Assembly: GCF_003634575.1 (NCBI RefSeq)
Contig: NZ_RBLJ01000005.1
Span: 1-64,000 of the forward strand
Source: Photorhabdus asymbiotica
Lineage (GTDB): Bacteria; Pseudomonadota; Gammaproteobacteria; Enterobacterales; Enterobacteriaceae
Length of the DNA stretch: 64,000 nt
Reading direction: 5' to 3'
The translations under genes were made by a program, and so were the position numbers. Each line of letters opens with the position of its first letter. The stretch's first letter is position 1. The notes beneath the pieces are model-generated. The model did not search any database, was not told the DNA's origin, and saw only the letters and a list, made by a program, of their open reading frames with translations. Shown here piece after piece: positions 47,726 through 58,822 of the stretch.

Positions 47726-48604
47726 TCAACTACCAGAACGCCCTATTAAAGGAAGCTGTTCAAGCATATCTTTAAGATTCATAGCATCCCAGGGAAGGTG
47801 TTCTGCAATCCCAACCCCAACAACTTTAGCCCGAGAGGCTGCCTTCTGGACCAGAGTTAGCACATCGGGAATGTTAAGTTTACCTTTTGCGATACCATCG
47901 AAATCATGCTCACAGGCCCCCGGACGGGCAAACAACACAGAACGGAAGTTATGGTAGTCCAATACATCCAAATCAATATGAATTGCCAGACATTCGATTT
48001 TTTCTTCTTCAATCCACTGCATCACTGCCGCGCCTCCTGCTCTAACCTCCTCCGGAGAACAGGTTCTGATTGCGTTATCAGCAATAAATTTTTTCTCATA
48101 TTCCAGCGGACTGTGTATTCCTGCGATCATAACTCTCTGGGAAGATACCGGGCGGGCCACTGTAGTTGTCAGATCAGGATCACCATTCCCCATCAGTGCG
48201 CCAAGAACATGAGCGTGAGCGTACTGAAATTGAGCGGGAGTCATAACATCCGGATGTGAATCAATCCACAGTATCCCTAGCTTCTCTCCCCATCTCTCAC
48301 TCAACCAAGCAAAAGGTGCGAGATCGACAAGACAATCACCACCAAACATGACGATATTATCTGGCTGATATTCGTGAATAATTTTCCAGACGCTATTCAG
48401 CTGAGTTTTTAGTGCTTCCCTACCGATGATGCCATTTTCTACCGAAAGGGGACTGGCAGGTCCAAGGACAGGTACATGAATAACAGGTACATCCGTTTCC
48501 GGTGCAAGCCAGTTCAACATTTCTGCACCAAATCTGTATGCCGGGTTATTTCCCCCCTGCCACTGTGGCATCACCAATCTGATAGTATTTGAGCGGTTAG
48601 TCAT
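47726..48604 (-). CDS. Arginase/agmatinase-family (ureohydrolase-like) protein
   Basis: 292 residues with the ureohydrolase metal motifs: FGGDCLVDLAPF (Cys where arginase has the ligand His of GGDHS), WIDSHPDVMTPAQFQYAHAH (DxHxD type), and IHIDLDVLDYHNF (DxDxxD). The dinuclear Mn site is thus nearly complete but altered at one ligand. The enteric proteins of this group that I recall share the GGDC form, so it may define a subfamily with a different substrate. Monocistronic and divergent from the LtaS-like gene. Substrate unknown; agmatine, arginine or guanidino compounds are possible. Confidence 0.85.
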   Translation of the reverse strand: MTNRSNTIRLVMPQWQGGNNPAYRFGAEMLNWLAPETDVPVIHVPVLGPASPLSVENGIIGREALKTQLNSVWKIIHEYQPDNIVMFGGDCLVDLAPFAWLSERWGEKLGILWIDSHPDVMTPAQFQYAHAHVLGALMGNGDPDLTTTVARPVSSQRVMIAGIHSPLEYEKKFIADNAIRTCSPEEVRAGGAAVMQWIEEEKIECLAIHIDLDVLDYHNFRSVLFARPGACEHDFDGIAKGKLNIPDVLTLVQKAASRAKVVGVGIAEHLPWDAMNLKDMLEQLPLIGRSGS

Positions 48605-48893
48605 TATTACTCCTTTGCATATATGTAAAGTATATTCAAAACCAGCGAGGCTAACGCTTCGTCGACATGCTTCTCCCGCCTTATATCAGCAAAAGTCCCC
48701 TTCCGGGGTAAAGGATAGTTTACAATCTGAACCATCCTTACAATCGCCTATATCTGTCCAATGACTTCTTTACTGCAAAAAATGTCAAATAAAATAACCT
48801 AATGGGATAAGCAGTAACTTGTTGATATAAGATTAGGATCTTTACCAACTAAATATCAAATTATTCTTACCAATCTATTATTAAGAAGGCACT

Positions 48894-50909
48894 ATGTGGT
48901 TTTGCAGATTTAAACAGGCTTTTATCGCTCTTTTACTGCCTTGGCTGTTAGCTGTAGCTACACAAATGACAGGAAGGATCTTCCTTCTCTTCACTTATGG
49001 CAGTCATCAACTCTTTGCAGATTCTTTTCAAGATGTAGAAAGAATGTTCTGGATTGGCGGGTTATTTGATATCCGTATTGCCAGTCTGCTGTTCGTTCCC
49101 TGTCTGCTGCTTGCCAGCTTATTGGCCATGAATAACAATAGCTTCAACATATGGCAGCGTTTTTGGCCATGGTTAGCAACAATACTAAATACACTGATTG
49201 GAGCTTTGACTGTAGGTAATATTTACTACTATGCCACTTATGAACGGTCGATCGATCTTTTCATTTTCGGTTTGGTGGAAGATGACACAACAGCCGTGCT
49301 GCATACCCTGTGGAATGATTATCCTGTCATCCGTGGCTTGCTTAGCTTAGCTCTATTCGCAGTTATCGTTTTCCGACTTTGTCTCCTCTGGCAACACCGC
49401 CTTATCCAACGCATAGAACGCAAAACCAGCCTGCCAACTTCTGCCATAGCAACACTGACTATTCTCGCTATCTGCTTCGTTGGAATGCGCGGTTCCATCG
49501 GTACCTTCCCATTACGTCAATCCAATACACAGGTTTCAGAAGTTAAAATGCTTAACATGCTGACACCTAACGGCCCGATGGCGCTAAACTGGGCCTTCAA
49601 TGATCATTACAAAAACAGCTATTTCCCAGAAGCAACAGATGAACAAGGTAATAGATTATTAAGCCAGTTTCTGGATAAACCCACTCCCACTAGTCTGTCG
49701 CCGTTTATGGCTAAAACCACCGATAATCTCGTCGCTCAGAAAAAACCACCCCATGTCATATTTAACGTGATGGAAAGTATGGGCTATCACCTACAAAGCC
49801 TCGATCGTCCAGATCTTGATGTTTTTGGTGCCCTGCGCCCGCATTGGCAAAATGACTGGCGTTTTGACCGTTTCGTTTCCGAAGGAGATGGCACTATTGA
49901 CAGTTTAAGCCGTTTCTTTATTCGCAGCCCGAACAGTGCAATCAGTCAGTCCACAGCCCAGAATCTCGACTTCACAAGTAATATGTTTAAGCCCTATCTG
50001 GCAAACGGCTACAAAATTATTTTCGTTACATCAGGTAATGGCGCATGGCGTAATTTAAATCAGTTCCTGCCAAATCTGGGCGTCAGTGAATTTATTGATC
50101 AAAATGGGCTAAAAAAACGTTACCCAGAAGCCAAATTCGATACTTGGGGTGTACCTGATGAATTTATGTTCCGTTATATTAAAGAACGTTTAACTCAGGC
50201 AGAAAAGGACAGAGAACATGTTCTGATTATGTCGTTATCTACTACCCATCACCCCCCGTATAAATCACCAGAAAACTATAAGAAAACGGATATTAAGCTG
50301 AACGATATAGAGAAACAGCGCTTAAACCATCTGGCTAGTGGTAATGAGCTACAAGAGGTTTTCCATACTCTGCGTTATACCAACGATCAATTGGGACAGT
50401 TTATCAGTTGGGTGAAATCCCAGTCACTTGCCGCCCATACCATTATTGCAGTAACCGGTGACCATAATATACGAGGTATCGGCTATCCAGATGCTCATGA
50501 ACTGGCAATCGGCCATGGTGTACCATTTTATCTCTACGTACCATCCGCTTATCGCCAGAATACGGTTTTTGATGCGACCAGAGTCGGCAGTCATAAAGAT
50601 ATCTGGCCAACTCTCTATCATTTAAGTTTGTCAAATACGGCTTATTACCGTACCGGTTGTGATTTACTCGCTGAACATCTAGATCCTATCTGGTGCCAGG
50701 GATATAACCCGGAAGTGATTATTACACCGCAAGGCAGCTACATCATGATAGGCAAAGGTGAGTTTCGACCGTGGGCAAACCAGAAAGGATTATTATTAGG
50801 TGAACCCCAGCCAATGACAGCAGACCAAACCAAACAGTTCCAACGTTGGCAGGTATTTACCGATCTCCTGTCATGGCAATTAAATCGTCAAGTTCACCAC
50901 CAGCAATAA
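48894..50909 (+). CDS. LtaS-like membrane sulfatase/phosphotransferase-family protein
   Basis: 671 residues. About five N-terminal transmembrane segments (within residues 1-200) are followed by a large periplasmic alkaline-phosphatase/sulfatase fold: HVIFNVMESMGYHLQSLD, EGDGTIDSLSRFFIRSPNSA, IIFVTSGNGAWRNLNQF, STTHHPPYKSPENY, and IIAVTGDHNIRGIGYPDAHE with the metal-binding Asp-His pair. The family transfers phosphoglycerol or phosphoethanolamine head groups to glycans or lipids. Here it could modify LPS or periplasmic glucans; the substrate is inferred from fold only. ATG 48894 follows aaggcac. Not part of the mal genes, and lies in the ERIC-bounded insert. Confidence 0.85.
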   Translation: MWFCRFKQAFIALLLPWLLAVATQMTGRIFLLFTYGSHQLFADSFQDVERMFWIGGLFDIRIASLLFVPCLLLASLLAMNNNSFNIWQRFWPWLATILNTLIGALTVGNIYYYATYERSIDLFIFGLVEDDTTAVLHTLWNDYPVIRGLLSLALFAVIVFRLCLLWQHRLIQRIERKTSLPTSAIATLTILAICFVGMRGSIGTFPLRQSNTQVSEVKMLNMLTPNGPMALNWAFNDHYKNSYFPEATDEQGNRLLSQFLDKPTPTSLSPFMAKTTDNLVAQKKPPHVIFNVMESMGYHLQSLDRPDLDVFGALRPHWQNDWRFDRFVSEGDGTIDSLSRFFIRSPNSAISQSTAQNLDFTSNMFKPYLANGYKIIFVTSGNGAWRNLNQFLPNLGVSEFIDQNGLKKRYPEAKFDTWGVPDEFMFRYIKERLTQAEKDREHVLIMSLSTTHHPPYKSPENYKKTDIKLNDIEKQRLNHLASGNELQEVFHTLRYTNDQLGQFISWVKSQSLAAHTIIAVTGDHNIRGIGYPDAHELAIGHGVPFYLYVPSAYRQNTVFDATRVGSHKDIWPTLYHLSLSNTAYYRTGCDLLAEHLDPIWCQGYNPEVIITPQGSYIMIGKGEFRPWANQKGLLLGEPQPMTADQTKQFQRWQVFTDLLSWQLNRQVHHQQ

Positions 50910-50955
50910 TTGATACTTCCACGAATCCCTTTAATCTCAATCTATTAAAGGGATC

Positions 50956-51082
50956 TATACCCGTCCTCTTTCAAGTTGCCTCTTTGTTGGCTGCACTCAC
51001 TCACCCCAGTCACATAGTTCTCTATGCTCCCGGGGATTCGCTCCCTTGCCGTCGCGATACATCTTGAAATCCATAGGGTATA
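50956..51082 (-). repeat. ERIC element, copy 6
   Basis: 127 bp, tatacccgtcctctttcaag to cttgaaatccatagggtata, just beyond the malG stop. With copy 5 it bounds the accessory insert between malQ and malG in inverted orientation. Confidence 0.95.
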
Positions 51083-51100
51083 TACTGGTGAATATTGCGA

Positions 51101-51991
51101 TTAGCCTTTTACTCCCCCGGCGGTCAAACCACTGACCAGCCAGCGCTGAGCAATCAGGAAGACGATGGTAATAGGGAGTGCTGAAAGCACAGCAGCGGCG
51201 GCAAAATCTCCCCAAAGATAGTTCTGTGGGTTAAGGTATTGCTGCATCCCCACCGCCAAAGTGTAATTGTTCACATCTCTGAGAAGCAGCGAGGCAACCG
51301 GCACTTCCGTAATGACACCAATGAAGGAAAGAATGAATACCACTGCCAGAATCGGTACCGAAAGCGGTAGCAGCACCATGCGGAAAGCTTGCCACGGTGT
51401 CGCGCCATCAAGCGCAGCCGCCTCTTCCAAAGAGCCATCAATGGTTTCGAAATAACCTTTAATCGTCCAGACATGCAACGCAATGCCCCCCAGGTAGGCA
51501 AAAATCACGCCGCCGTGGGTATTAAGGCCGATAAACGGCACATATTCCCCCAAACGATCAAACAGGGCATATAACGCCACTAAGGAAAGTACAGCCGGGA
51601 ACATCTGAAAAATTAACATGCCTTTCAGCAAGGTACTTTTACCGCGAAAACGCATACGGGCAAAAGCATAGGCGCAGGTAGTTGATAAGGTAACAATACC
51701 TACGGCGGTAATAAAGGCGACCTTAACCGAGTTCCAAAGCCACAGCATAACCGGGAAAGGGGGCGGTGTAACACGACCATCCGGTGACACCACACTGTAA
51801 CCCAATGCTAATTTCCAATGCTCCCAGGAGATACTTTCCGGGATCAAACTCCCTGTCGCAAAGTTCCCCGGCCGCAGGGAGATAGTAATAACCATCAGCA
51901 ACGGGAATAAGATTATGGCAATAAAGGTTAACATCAACAAATGTGTCGCCAACAAACGCCATTTCTGTGATTTGGATTGAACCATCGCCAT
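51101..51991 (-). CDS. malG: Maltose ABC transporter permease MalG
   Basis: 296 residues, same length as E. coli MalG, six transmembrane segments. The EAA loop that docks on MalK is [20 protein letters not shown] near residues 190-210. The C-terminus [10 protein letters not shown] reaches into the binding-protein site. Third gene of malE-malF-malG, 12 bases after malF. Confidence 0.98.
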   Translation of the reverse strand: MAMVQSKSQKWRLLATHLLMLTFIAIILFPLLMVITISLRPGNFATGSLIPESISWEHWKLALGYSVVSPDGRVTPPPFPVMLWLWNSVKVAFITAVGIVTLSTTCAYAFARMRFRGKSTLLKGMLIFQMFPAVLSLVALYALFDRLGEYVPFIGLNTHGGVIFAYLGGIALHVWTIKGYFETIDGSLEEAAALDGATPWQAFRMVLLPLSVPILAVVFILSFIGVITEVPVASLLLRDVNNYTLAVGMQQYLNPQNYLWGDFAAAAVLSALPITIVFLIAQRWLVSGLTAGGVKG

Positions 51992-52003
51992 TGCATTCCC
52001 TCC

Positions 52004-53560
52004 TTAGTCAAATTTAATGCGGGTGGCTTTCAGGTTAATAATCGCCAATGCACCAACCAGCAAAAAGATAACTGTGGCTATCGCCGCAGCCAGACCAAAG
52101 TCCTGACCACTACTGCCGTCAAAAGCAATACGATAAGTGTAGCTCACGAGTAAATCGGTATAGCCAGCTGGCGCCGTGGTGCCAATGCGATCTGGCCCGC
52201 CAAGAGTTAGCAACTGAATCAGAACAAAGTTGTTGAAGTTAAAAGCAAAACTGGCAATCATCAACGGAGTCAACGGTTTAATGAGTAACGGGAAAGTAAT
52301 CTTGAAAAAGTTCTGCAACGGGCCCGCACCATCTATCGCCGATGCCTCATACAGATCGTCTGGTATTGCCTTCAATAATCCCATACAAAGGATCATCATG
52401 TAGGGATATCCCAACCAGGTATTCACCACAATTAGCATGGTTCGCGCCATTGTCGGATCGGCAAACCAGGCAGGTTTAAGACCAAACAAACCGTTAAGTA
52501 ACAAATTGATTTCACCAAAACTCTGGTTAAATAACCCTTTGAAAATCAAAATAGAAATAAACGATGGCACGGCATAAGGCAAGATCAACAGCATGCGATA
52601 AATAGCACGACCTTTCAGCGCTTCCCATTGCACAATACAAGCCAGAACCATGCCAACAGCAACCGTCAGCACCACAGTGAACAGGGCAAAGACAACTGTC
52701 CAAACAAAAATGGCAAGGAACGGTTTCTGAATCCCCTCATCCTGTATCACCCGCAGGAAATTTTTCCAGCCGATGGAAATAGTAAATCCCGGCGTTAAAG
52801 TTTCACTCCCCCATTTTCCCTCAGCATTAATAGACTGATAGAACCCCGTATCCATGTTGGGTCGATAAAGCATTCCAGTTTGGTTGTTGGTGAGGGTCTC
52901 ACCATCTTCCGCAAGAGAGTATTGAGGATTTACACCAGAAAATTGACGCAGCGAACTCATTTTCAGCCGATTACCATCCGGCAAAACAACAACTAACCGG
53001 TTCAGTACCTGTCGATTCTGAGTGATAACACGCAATGTTGCCGCTTCACCGTCTGGAATGTTGTCCTGTTCAGACACATGCAGCGTAGTCTCTTTTATTG
53101 CTGACAACGCAAACGGCTCAGATACCAGTTGCTTAGTCTGGTCTGGTACGCTCAGAGCCAAAACCCACAGATCTGATTTTGGGTAGAGCTTAAAAGTAAA
53201 TGTTTGCCCTGACTGATACTGACGGCTCATCAGGACAGATTGTGCGCGTTCAAAAGTCAGTTGATTGGTACTACTGTAGTTGGTAAAGGCGATAGCAATA
53301 GTGCAAATAAGCGGAAATAATACAAATAATCCCATGCCTGCCACACCCGGATAAGTATAGCGCCAGGCATAAGTATTGCGGTTGGCAAAAACGTAAATAC
53401 CTGTTCCTAACAATACCAGTGTCAGGATTGCGAATAGATATTCTCCCTGTGAGTACATCAATACCACCAGATAACCGGTAAAAAGTGTACACAAGCTCAC
53501 TGCAAACCATTTCAGAGCAGAATGCTGCCACCATGATGTTTTTTCGAGCGTCGCTGACAT
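52004..53560 (-). CDS. malF: Maltose ABC transporter permease MalF
   Basis: 518 residues (E. coli 514), eight transmembrane segments with the large periplasmic P2 loop between TM3 and TM4 (about residues 95-275). The EAA loop is YEASAIDGAGPLQNFFKITF. It forms the MalFGK2 channel with MalG and moves maltodextrins delivered by MalE. Start ATG 53560. Confidence 0.98.
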   Translation of the reverse strand: MSATLEKTSWWQHSALKWFAVSLCTLFTGYLVVLMYSQGEYLFAILTLVLLGTGIYVFANRNTYAWRYTYPGVAGMGLFVLFPLICTIAIAFTNYSSTNQLTFERAQSVLMSRQYQSGQTFTFKLYPKSDLWVLALSVPDQTKQLVSEPFALSAIKETTLHVSEQDNIPDGEAATLRVITQNRQVLNRLVVVLPDGNRLKMSSLRQFSGVNPQYSLAEDGETLTNNQTGMLYRPNMDTGFYQSINAEGKWGSETLTPGFTISIGWKNFLRVIQDEGIQKPFLAIFVWTVVFALFTVVLTVAVGMVLACIVQWEALKGRAIYRMLLILPYAVPSFISILIFKGLFNQSFGEINLLLNGLFGLKPAWFADPTMARTMLIVVNTWLGYPYMMILCMGLLKAIPDDLYEASAIDGAGPLQNFFKITFPLLIKPLTPLMIASFAFNFNNFVLIQLLTLGGPDRIGTTAPAGYTDLLVSYTYRIAFDGSSGQDFGLAAAIATVIFLLVGALAIINLKATRIKFD

Positions 53561-53614
53561 AATGCTCTTCCTTTTTACTACGACGTAACAACTTTGCGGA
53601 TAGCTTGATCAAGC

Positions 53615-53649
53615 TTCCTGCAAACAGGCATCCTTACTGGTTGCAGGAA
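53615..53649 (-). terminator. Hairpin in the malE-malF spacer
   Basis: ttcctgca and tgcaggaa pair around a 19-base loop, between the malE stop and malF start. In E. coli this spacer carries REP hairpins that protect malE mRNA and lower malF expression; this hairpin may serve the same purpose. Confidence 0.55.
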
Positions 53650-53686
53650 AGAGACACCCTTCAAAAAAAGAAGAGCGCCCAACGGG

Positions 53687-54889
53687 TTATTTAGTCATAC
53701 GGGCTTCCGCATCACTTAATGCGGCATCAACAGTCTGGCGACTAGTTAACGCATTAACAACAGCATTGCGCATGGCATACCAAAAACTACTCATTTGCGA
53801 GATGTTCGGCATGATTTCACCATTTTTAGCATTTTCCATCGTGGCAGCAATGCGAGGGTCTTTAGCCAGAATATCGTGATAGGATTTCAGTGACACAGCC
53901 CCCAACGGTTTATCTTTATTCACCATCTCCAAACCGTCGTTGGTCAACAAATAGTTTTCCAAGAATTCCTTCGCTAGCTCTTTATTCGGACTAGCCGCAT
54001 TGATACCTGCCGTCAATACACCGACAAACGGCTTGGATGGTTGGCCATTAAAGGTCGGCAACAACGCGACACCATAATTTATCTTGCTCTTGTCGATGTT
54101 GGCCCACGCCCATGGACCATTGATGGTCATCGCTGTTTCACCTTTGTTGAATGCAGCTTCAGCAATAGAATAGTCGGTATCCGCGTTCAGATGCTTATTT
54201 TTCACCAAATCTATAATAAAATTCAGTCCTGCTTTAGAACCCGCATTATTAACCCCGACGTTTTTCGCATCATATGAGCCGTTTTCCATTTTGAACGCAT
54301 ATCCTCCGTCCGCAGCAATAAGCGGCCAGGAGAAATAAGGCTCTTGCAGATTAAACATAATGGCACTTTTGCCTTTGCTCTTCAGTCCCTTATCCAGAGC
54401 TGGGATCTCTTCCCAGGTTTTTGGTGGTGTCTTCACCAAGTCTTTATTGTAGATAAGAGAGAGGGCTTCAACCGCAATAGGATAACCAACCAATTTACCG
54501 TCATGACGCACAGCATCCCAGGTGAATGGAAACAGTTTGTCCTTAAGATTTTGATCCGGCGTGATTTCTGCTACCAACCCAGACTGTGCGTAGCCACCGA
54601 AGCGATCATGAGCCCAGAAAATAATATCCGGCCCATCGCCAGTTGCTGCAACCTGCGAATATTTCTCTGCAAGCTTGTCTGGATGTTCAACAGTTACCTT
54701 GACGCCCGTATCTTTTTCGAATTTCTCACCGACTTGCGCCAGGCCATTGTAGCCTTTATCACCATTGATCCAGATAACCAACTTACCTTCCTCTATCTTT
54801 GCAAAAGCAGAGGCAGACAACACGAGTGTGGTTAAGGCAGAAAGCGCTAAGGTACGAGCGCCTACTTTCAAGGTTCTTTTTGTCATCAT
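53687..54889 (-). CDS. malE: Maltose/maltodextrin-binding periplasmic protein
   Basis: 400 residues. The signal peptide is cleaved after LSASAFA (residue 30) before [20 protein letters not shown]. The mature protein matches E. coli MalE throughout, for example [33 protein letters not shown], and [14 protein letters not shown] with ligand-stacking Trp and Tyr residues. First gene of malEFG, divergent from malK across a MalT/CRP control region. Confidence 0.98.
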   Translation of the reverse strand: MMTKRTLKVGARTLALSALTTLVLSASAFAKIEEGKLVIWINGDKGYNGLAQVGEKFEKDTGVKVTVEHPDKLAEKYSQVAATGDGPDIIFWAHDRFGGYAQSGLVAEITPDQNLKDKLFPFTWDAVRHDGKLVGYPIAVEALSLIYNKDLVKTPPKTWEEIPALDKGLKSKGKSAIMFNLQEPYFSWPLIAADGGYAFKMENGSYDAKNVGVNNAGSKAGLNFIIDLVKNKHLNADTDYSIAEAAFNKGETAMTINGPWAWANIDKSKINYGVALLPTFNGQPSKPFVGVLTAGINAASPNKELAKEFLENYLLTNDGLEMVNKDKPLGAVSLKSYHDILAKDPRIAATMENAKNGEIMPNISQMSSFWYAMRNAVVNALTSRQTVDAALSDAEARMTK

Positions 54890-54988
54890 TCCATCCTTTA
54901 CTTTATAGTTTGAGTAGATTCAGGGTGAACTGTTTTGTTACGTTAGCGGAGAGTGAAGGGCTAGTGTGCAACCAACGATAGCAAGACT

Positions 54989-54998
54989 CATCCTCCCC
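54989..54998 (-). promoter_or_regulatory. MalT box on the malE side
   Basis: On the minus strand ggggaggatg, 9 of 10 to GGGGA(T/G)GAGG, about 100 bases upstream of malE. Confidence 0.6.
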
Positions 54999-55086
54999 GA
55001 CTCTACTCCCTACCCGGAATGGCTGTGATCTCTATTCCAAAAACAGAAGAACCGTGCCGTTGACCACAAAAAGGGGCATCTTTTTT

Positions 55087-55102
55087 TGCGATAAGCATCA
55101 CA
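55087..55102. promoter_or_regulatory. CRP site between malE and malK
   Basis: tgcgataagcatcaca matches TGTGA-N6-TCACA with one mismatch, in the middle of the divergent region, as expected for the cAMP-CRP-dependent malEp-malKp nucleoprotein complex. Confidence 0.6.
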
Positions 55103-55143
55103 ATTTATCCAGTAGCTCATACCTAACCAACTCAACAACGCTT

Positions 55144-55167
55144 ATCTCATCCTCCTGACTCCTCCCC
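55144..55167 (-). promoter_or_regulatory. MalT box pair on the malK side
   Basis: On the minus strand ggggaggagt (55167-55158; 9 of 10) and aggatgagat (55153-55144; about 8 of 10) lie close together, about 110 bases before malK. Confidence 0.55.
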
Positions 55168-55270
55168 CATAAAAAACTTGAGCATGGATGATTTACTCAC
55201 CCGTTATCTTACACACACTCTGGTTTATTATTTTTCACCGCGAGTTGCGGTGATAAGTCCGGGGGAACAC

Positions 55271-56380
55271 ATGTCGAGTGTCACACTACGTAATGTATCG
55301 AAGGCTTATGGTGAAACCATTATTTCTAAGAACATCAACCTTGAGATACAGGAAGGAGAGTTCGTAGTTTTTGTCGGTCCATCAGGATGCGGAAAATCGA
55401 CAATATTAAGGATGATTGCAGGTCTGGAAGATGTAACTTCCGGTGATTTGCTGATCAATAACATCCGCATGAATGACATCCCACCCGCCAAACGCGGCGT
55501 TGGGATGGTTTTTCAGTCTTATGCACTGTATCCCCACCTGTCTGTTGCAGACAATATGTCATTCGGCATGAAGCTGGCGGGTGCCAAAAAAAGTGATATT
55601 CAGCAACGCGTAAAGCAAATTGCGGAGATGCTGCAACTTGCTCACTTGCTTGATCGCCGCCCTAAAGCGCTATCAGGCGGGCAACGTCAACGTGTCGCTA
55701 TTGGCCGTACTTTGGTTGCTGAACCCAGTGTTTTTCTGTTAGATGAACCACTTTCCAACCTGGACGCTGCACTACGTGTCCAAATGCGCATTGAAATCTC
55801 ACGCCTGCATAAACGATTGCAACGCACAATGATTTATGTCACCCACGATCAGGTTGAAGCAATGACGCTGGCCGACAGAATCGTAGTACTGGATGGTGGA
55901 GATGTTGCCCAGATTGGCAAGCCTCTTGAACTTTATCATTACCCTGCTAATCGCTTTGTTGCCAGCTTTATTGGTTCACCCAAAATGAATTTCCTGCCAG
56001 TTAAAGTCACGGCTACCGCCATCGATCAAGTGCAAATTACTCTGCCCAATCGCCAGCAAATCTGGCTGCCCGTAGAAAGCCGAGGGGTGAAAGTAGGCAG
56101 TAATGTCTCTCTGGGAATACGCCCAGAACATCTTCTGCCAAGCGATATCGCCGACGTCACGTTGGAAGGCATAGTGCAAGTTGTCGAGCAGTTAGGGAAT
56201 GAAACCCAGATTCATATTGGAATCCCATCTATTCATCAGAATCTGGTTTATCGCCAGACTGATATTGTGCTTGCGAAAGAAGGATCGACCTTCACTATCG
56301 GATTACCTCCCCACCGCTGCCATTTATTCAGGGAAGACGGAACGGCGTGTCAGCGTTTGCATAAAGAACCCGGTGTTTAA
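55271..56380 (+). CDS. malK: Maltose ABC transporter ATPase MalK
   Basis: ATPase subunit of MalFGK2 and, in E. coli, a MalT inhibitor when idle. I choose ATG 55271 ([20 protein letters not shown]), with ggggga upstream; an in-frame start at 55178 would add 31 atypical residues. 369 residues. Walker A is GPSGCGKST at 36-44, signature [14 protein letters not shown], Walker [13 protein letters not shown], switch His in [11 protein letters not shown]. The C-terminal regulatory domain is complete ([14 protein letters not shown], ending LHKEPGV). Confidence 0.98.
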   Translation: MSSVTLRNVSKAYGETIISKNINLEIQEGEFVVFVGPSGCGKSTILRMIAGLEDVTSGDLLINNIRMNDIPPAKRGVGMVFQSYALYPHLSVADNMSFGMKLAGAKKSDIQQRVKQIAEMLQLAHLLDRRPKALSGGQRQRVAIGRTLVAEPSVFLLDEPLSNLDAALRVQMRIEISRLHKRLQRTMIYVTHDQVEAMTLADRIVVLDGGDVAQIGKPLELYHYPANRFVASFIGSPKMNFLPVKVTATAIDQVQITLPNRQQIWLPVESRGVKVGSNVSLGIRPEHLLPSDIADVTLEGIVQVVEQLGNETQIHIGIPSIHQNLVYRQTDIVLAKEGSTFTIGLPPHRCHLFREDGTACQRLHKEPGV

Positions 56381-56413
56381 GCCAGAGCCAATCAAAAAAC
56401 GACAGGAGAATAA

Positions 56414-57703
<1,290 letters not shown>

Positions 57704-57761
57704 TGCCGTTAAACTTTGAATTTAAGATAAGTAGAGTTATTTAGCCACTAACTAGCGCTTG

Positions 57762-57803
57762 GACTGATACACATTTTGCCCGTGAGTGTCAGTCTCTTTT
57801 TTT
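57762..57803 (+). terminator. Terminator/attenuator between lamB and malM
   Basis: gactga-acac and gagtgtcagtc form an interrupted stem, followed by a run of seven T. It probably reduces but does not abolish readthrough into malM. Confidence 0.65.
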
Positions 57804-57823
57804 CAACCGGACAAAGGTAAAAA

Positions 57824-58744
57824 ATGAAAATCAAACTGCTCTCATTTTGTCTTAGCACCTTACTCTGTAGTGCAATTCCTCTGATTGGGTACGCCACACC
57901 TATCACCACAACAAATAAAGCAACTACAGCAGCCCTGGATGCCATTGCACCTTACCTATCAACAACAGCGCTGCAAAAACTGAATTGGCAACCAGTTAAC
58001 ACCAACGATACACAGACCATCACCCTCAATGCCACATCCCAACAACTCAATGAAGGTGATATCCAAGGGCCAATAGCTGCATTCGCGCTGCCGGCAAACC
58101 GGGGTTCATTGGATATTGCACTAAGCAGCTTAGTGAAAGATAAACAAGTTTATGTGCCAAACGTTTTAGTGTTTGATCAAGAATTACGCCCTGCTGCATT
58201 TTACCCAAGTAGTTATTTTCCATATGAACGCCCAGGAGTCATGTCCACAGATCGGCTAGAGGGCACGTTAAAATTGACGCCAGCGTTAGGACAACAGCAA
58301 ATTTATGTACTGGTCTATACCACACGTACCGATTTGCAGAAATCCACACAAATGATTGATCCAGCTAAAGCTTATGCTCAAGGAGTCGGTAATGCTGTTC
58401 CCGCTATTCCAGATCCCGTAGCCCACCATACGCAAACAGGTACGTTGAAGCTGAAAGTGAGATCAGAACAAAACGCCGGCAACATTACGATTGGTCAAGT
58501 CTTCTCAACTCCGGCACAACAACCCACTATTGTCGGGCCAACACAAACCACCGTAACACCATCTACTCCGCAAAAAGTTAAACCAGTCCTGAGTGATACA
58601 GAACGTTATTTCAGTGATGCAATTAAAAAAGAAATCAGTAAAGGCAACATTGATAAGGCACTCAAACTATTAGATGAAGCGGAACGCCTTGGATCTTCAA
58701 CTGCACGAGAAACGTTTATCAACAGTATCAAAAATAAGGGATAA
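57824..58744 (+). CDS. malM: Maltose operon periplasmic protein
   Basis: 306 residues, exact role unknown but always last in malK-lamB-malM. The signal peptide is about 24 residues (MKIKLLSFCLSTLLCSAIPL, ending GYA). The N-terminal domain has LDAIAPYLSTTALQKLNWQP, and the C-terminal part shows TERYFSDAIKKEISKGNIDK, matching MalM. A Thr/Pro-rich linker sits near residues 230-255. Starts ATG 57824 behind aaaggt. Confidence 0.95.
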   Translation: MKIKLLSFCLSTLLCSAIPLIGYATPITTTNKATTAALDAIAPYLSTTALQKLNWQPVNTNDTQTITLNATSQQLNEGDIQGPIAAFALPANRGSLDIALSSLVKDKQVYVPNVLVFDQELRPAAFYPSSYFPYERPGVMSTDRLEGTLKLTPALGQQQIYVLVYTTRTDLQKSTQMIDPAKAYAQGVGNAVPAIPDPVAHHTQTGTLKLKVRSEQNAGNITIGQVFSTPAQQPTIVGPTQTTVTPSTPQKVKPVLSDTERYFSDAIKKEISKGNIDKALKLLDEAERLGSSTARETFINSIKNKG

Positions 58745-58761
58745 AACATTTTACAAAACAA

Positions 58762-58784
58762 ATGCTCTCCGAAAAGGAGGGCAT
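58762..58784. terminator. Hairpin after malM
   Basis: atgctctcc and ggagggcat pair with a short loop; tandem-strand reading toward the glycosyltransferase gene also meets tttgtttt. It can serve both converging units. Confidence 0.6.
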
Positions 58785-58822
58785 CAGGTTTAACGCTTAT
58801 AATATTTTCCGACCCGGGATAC

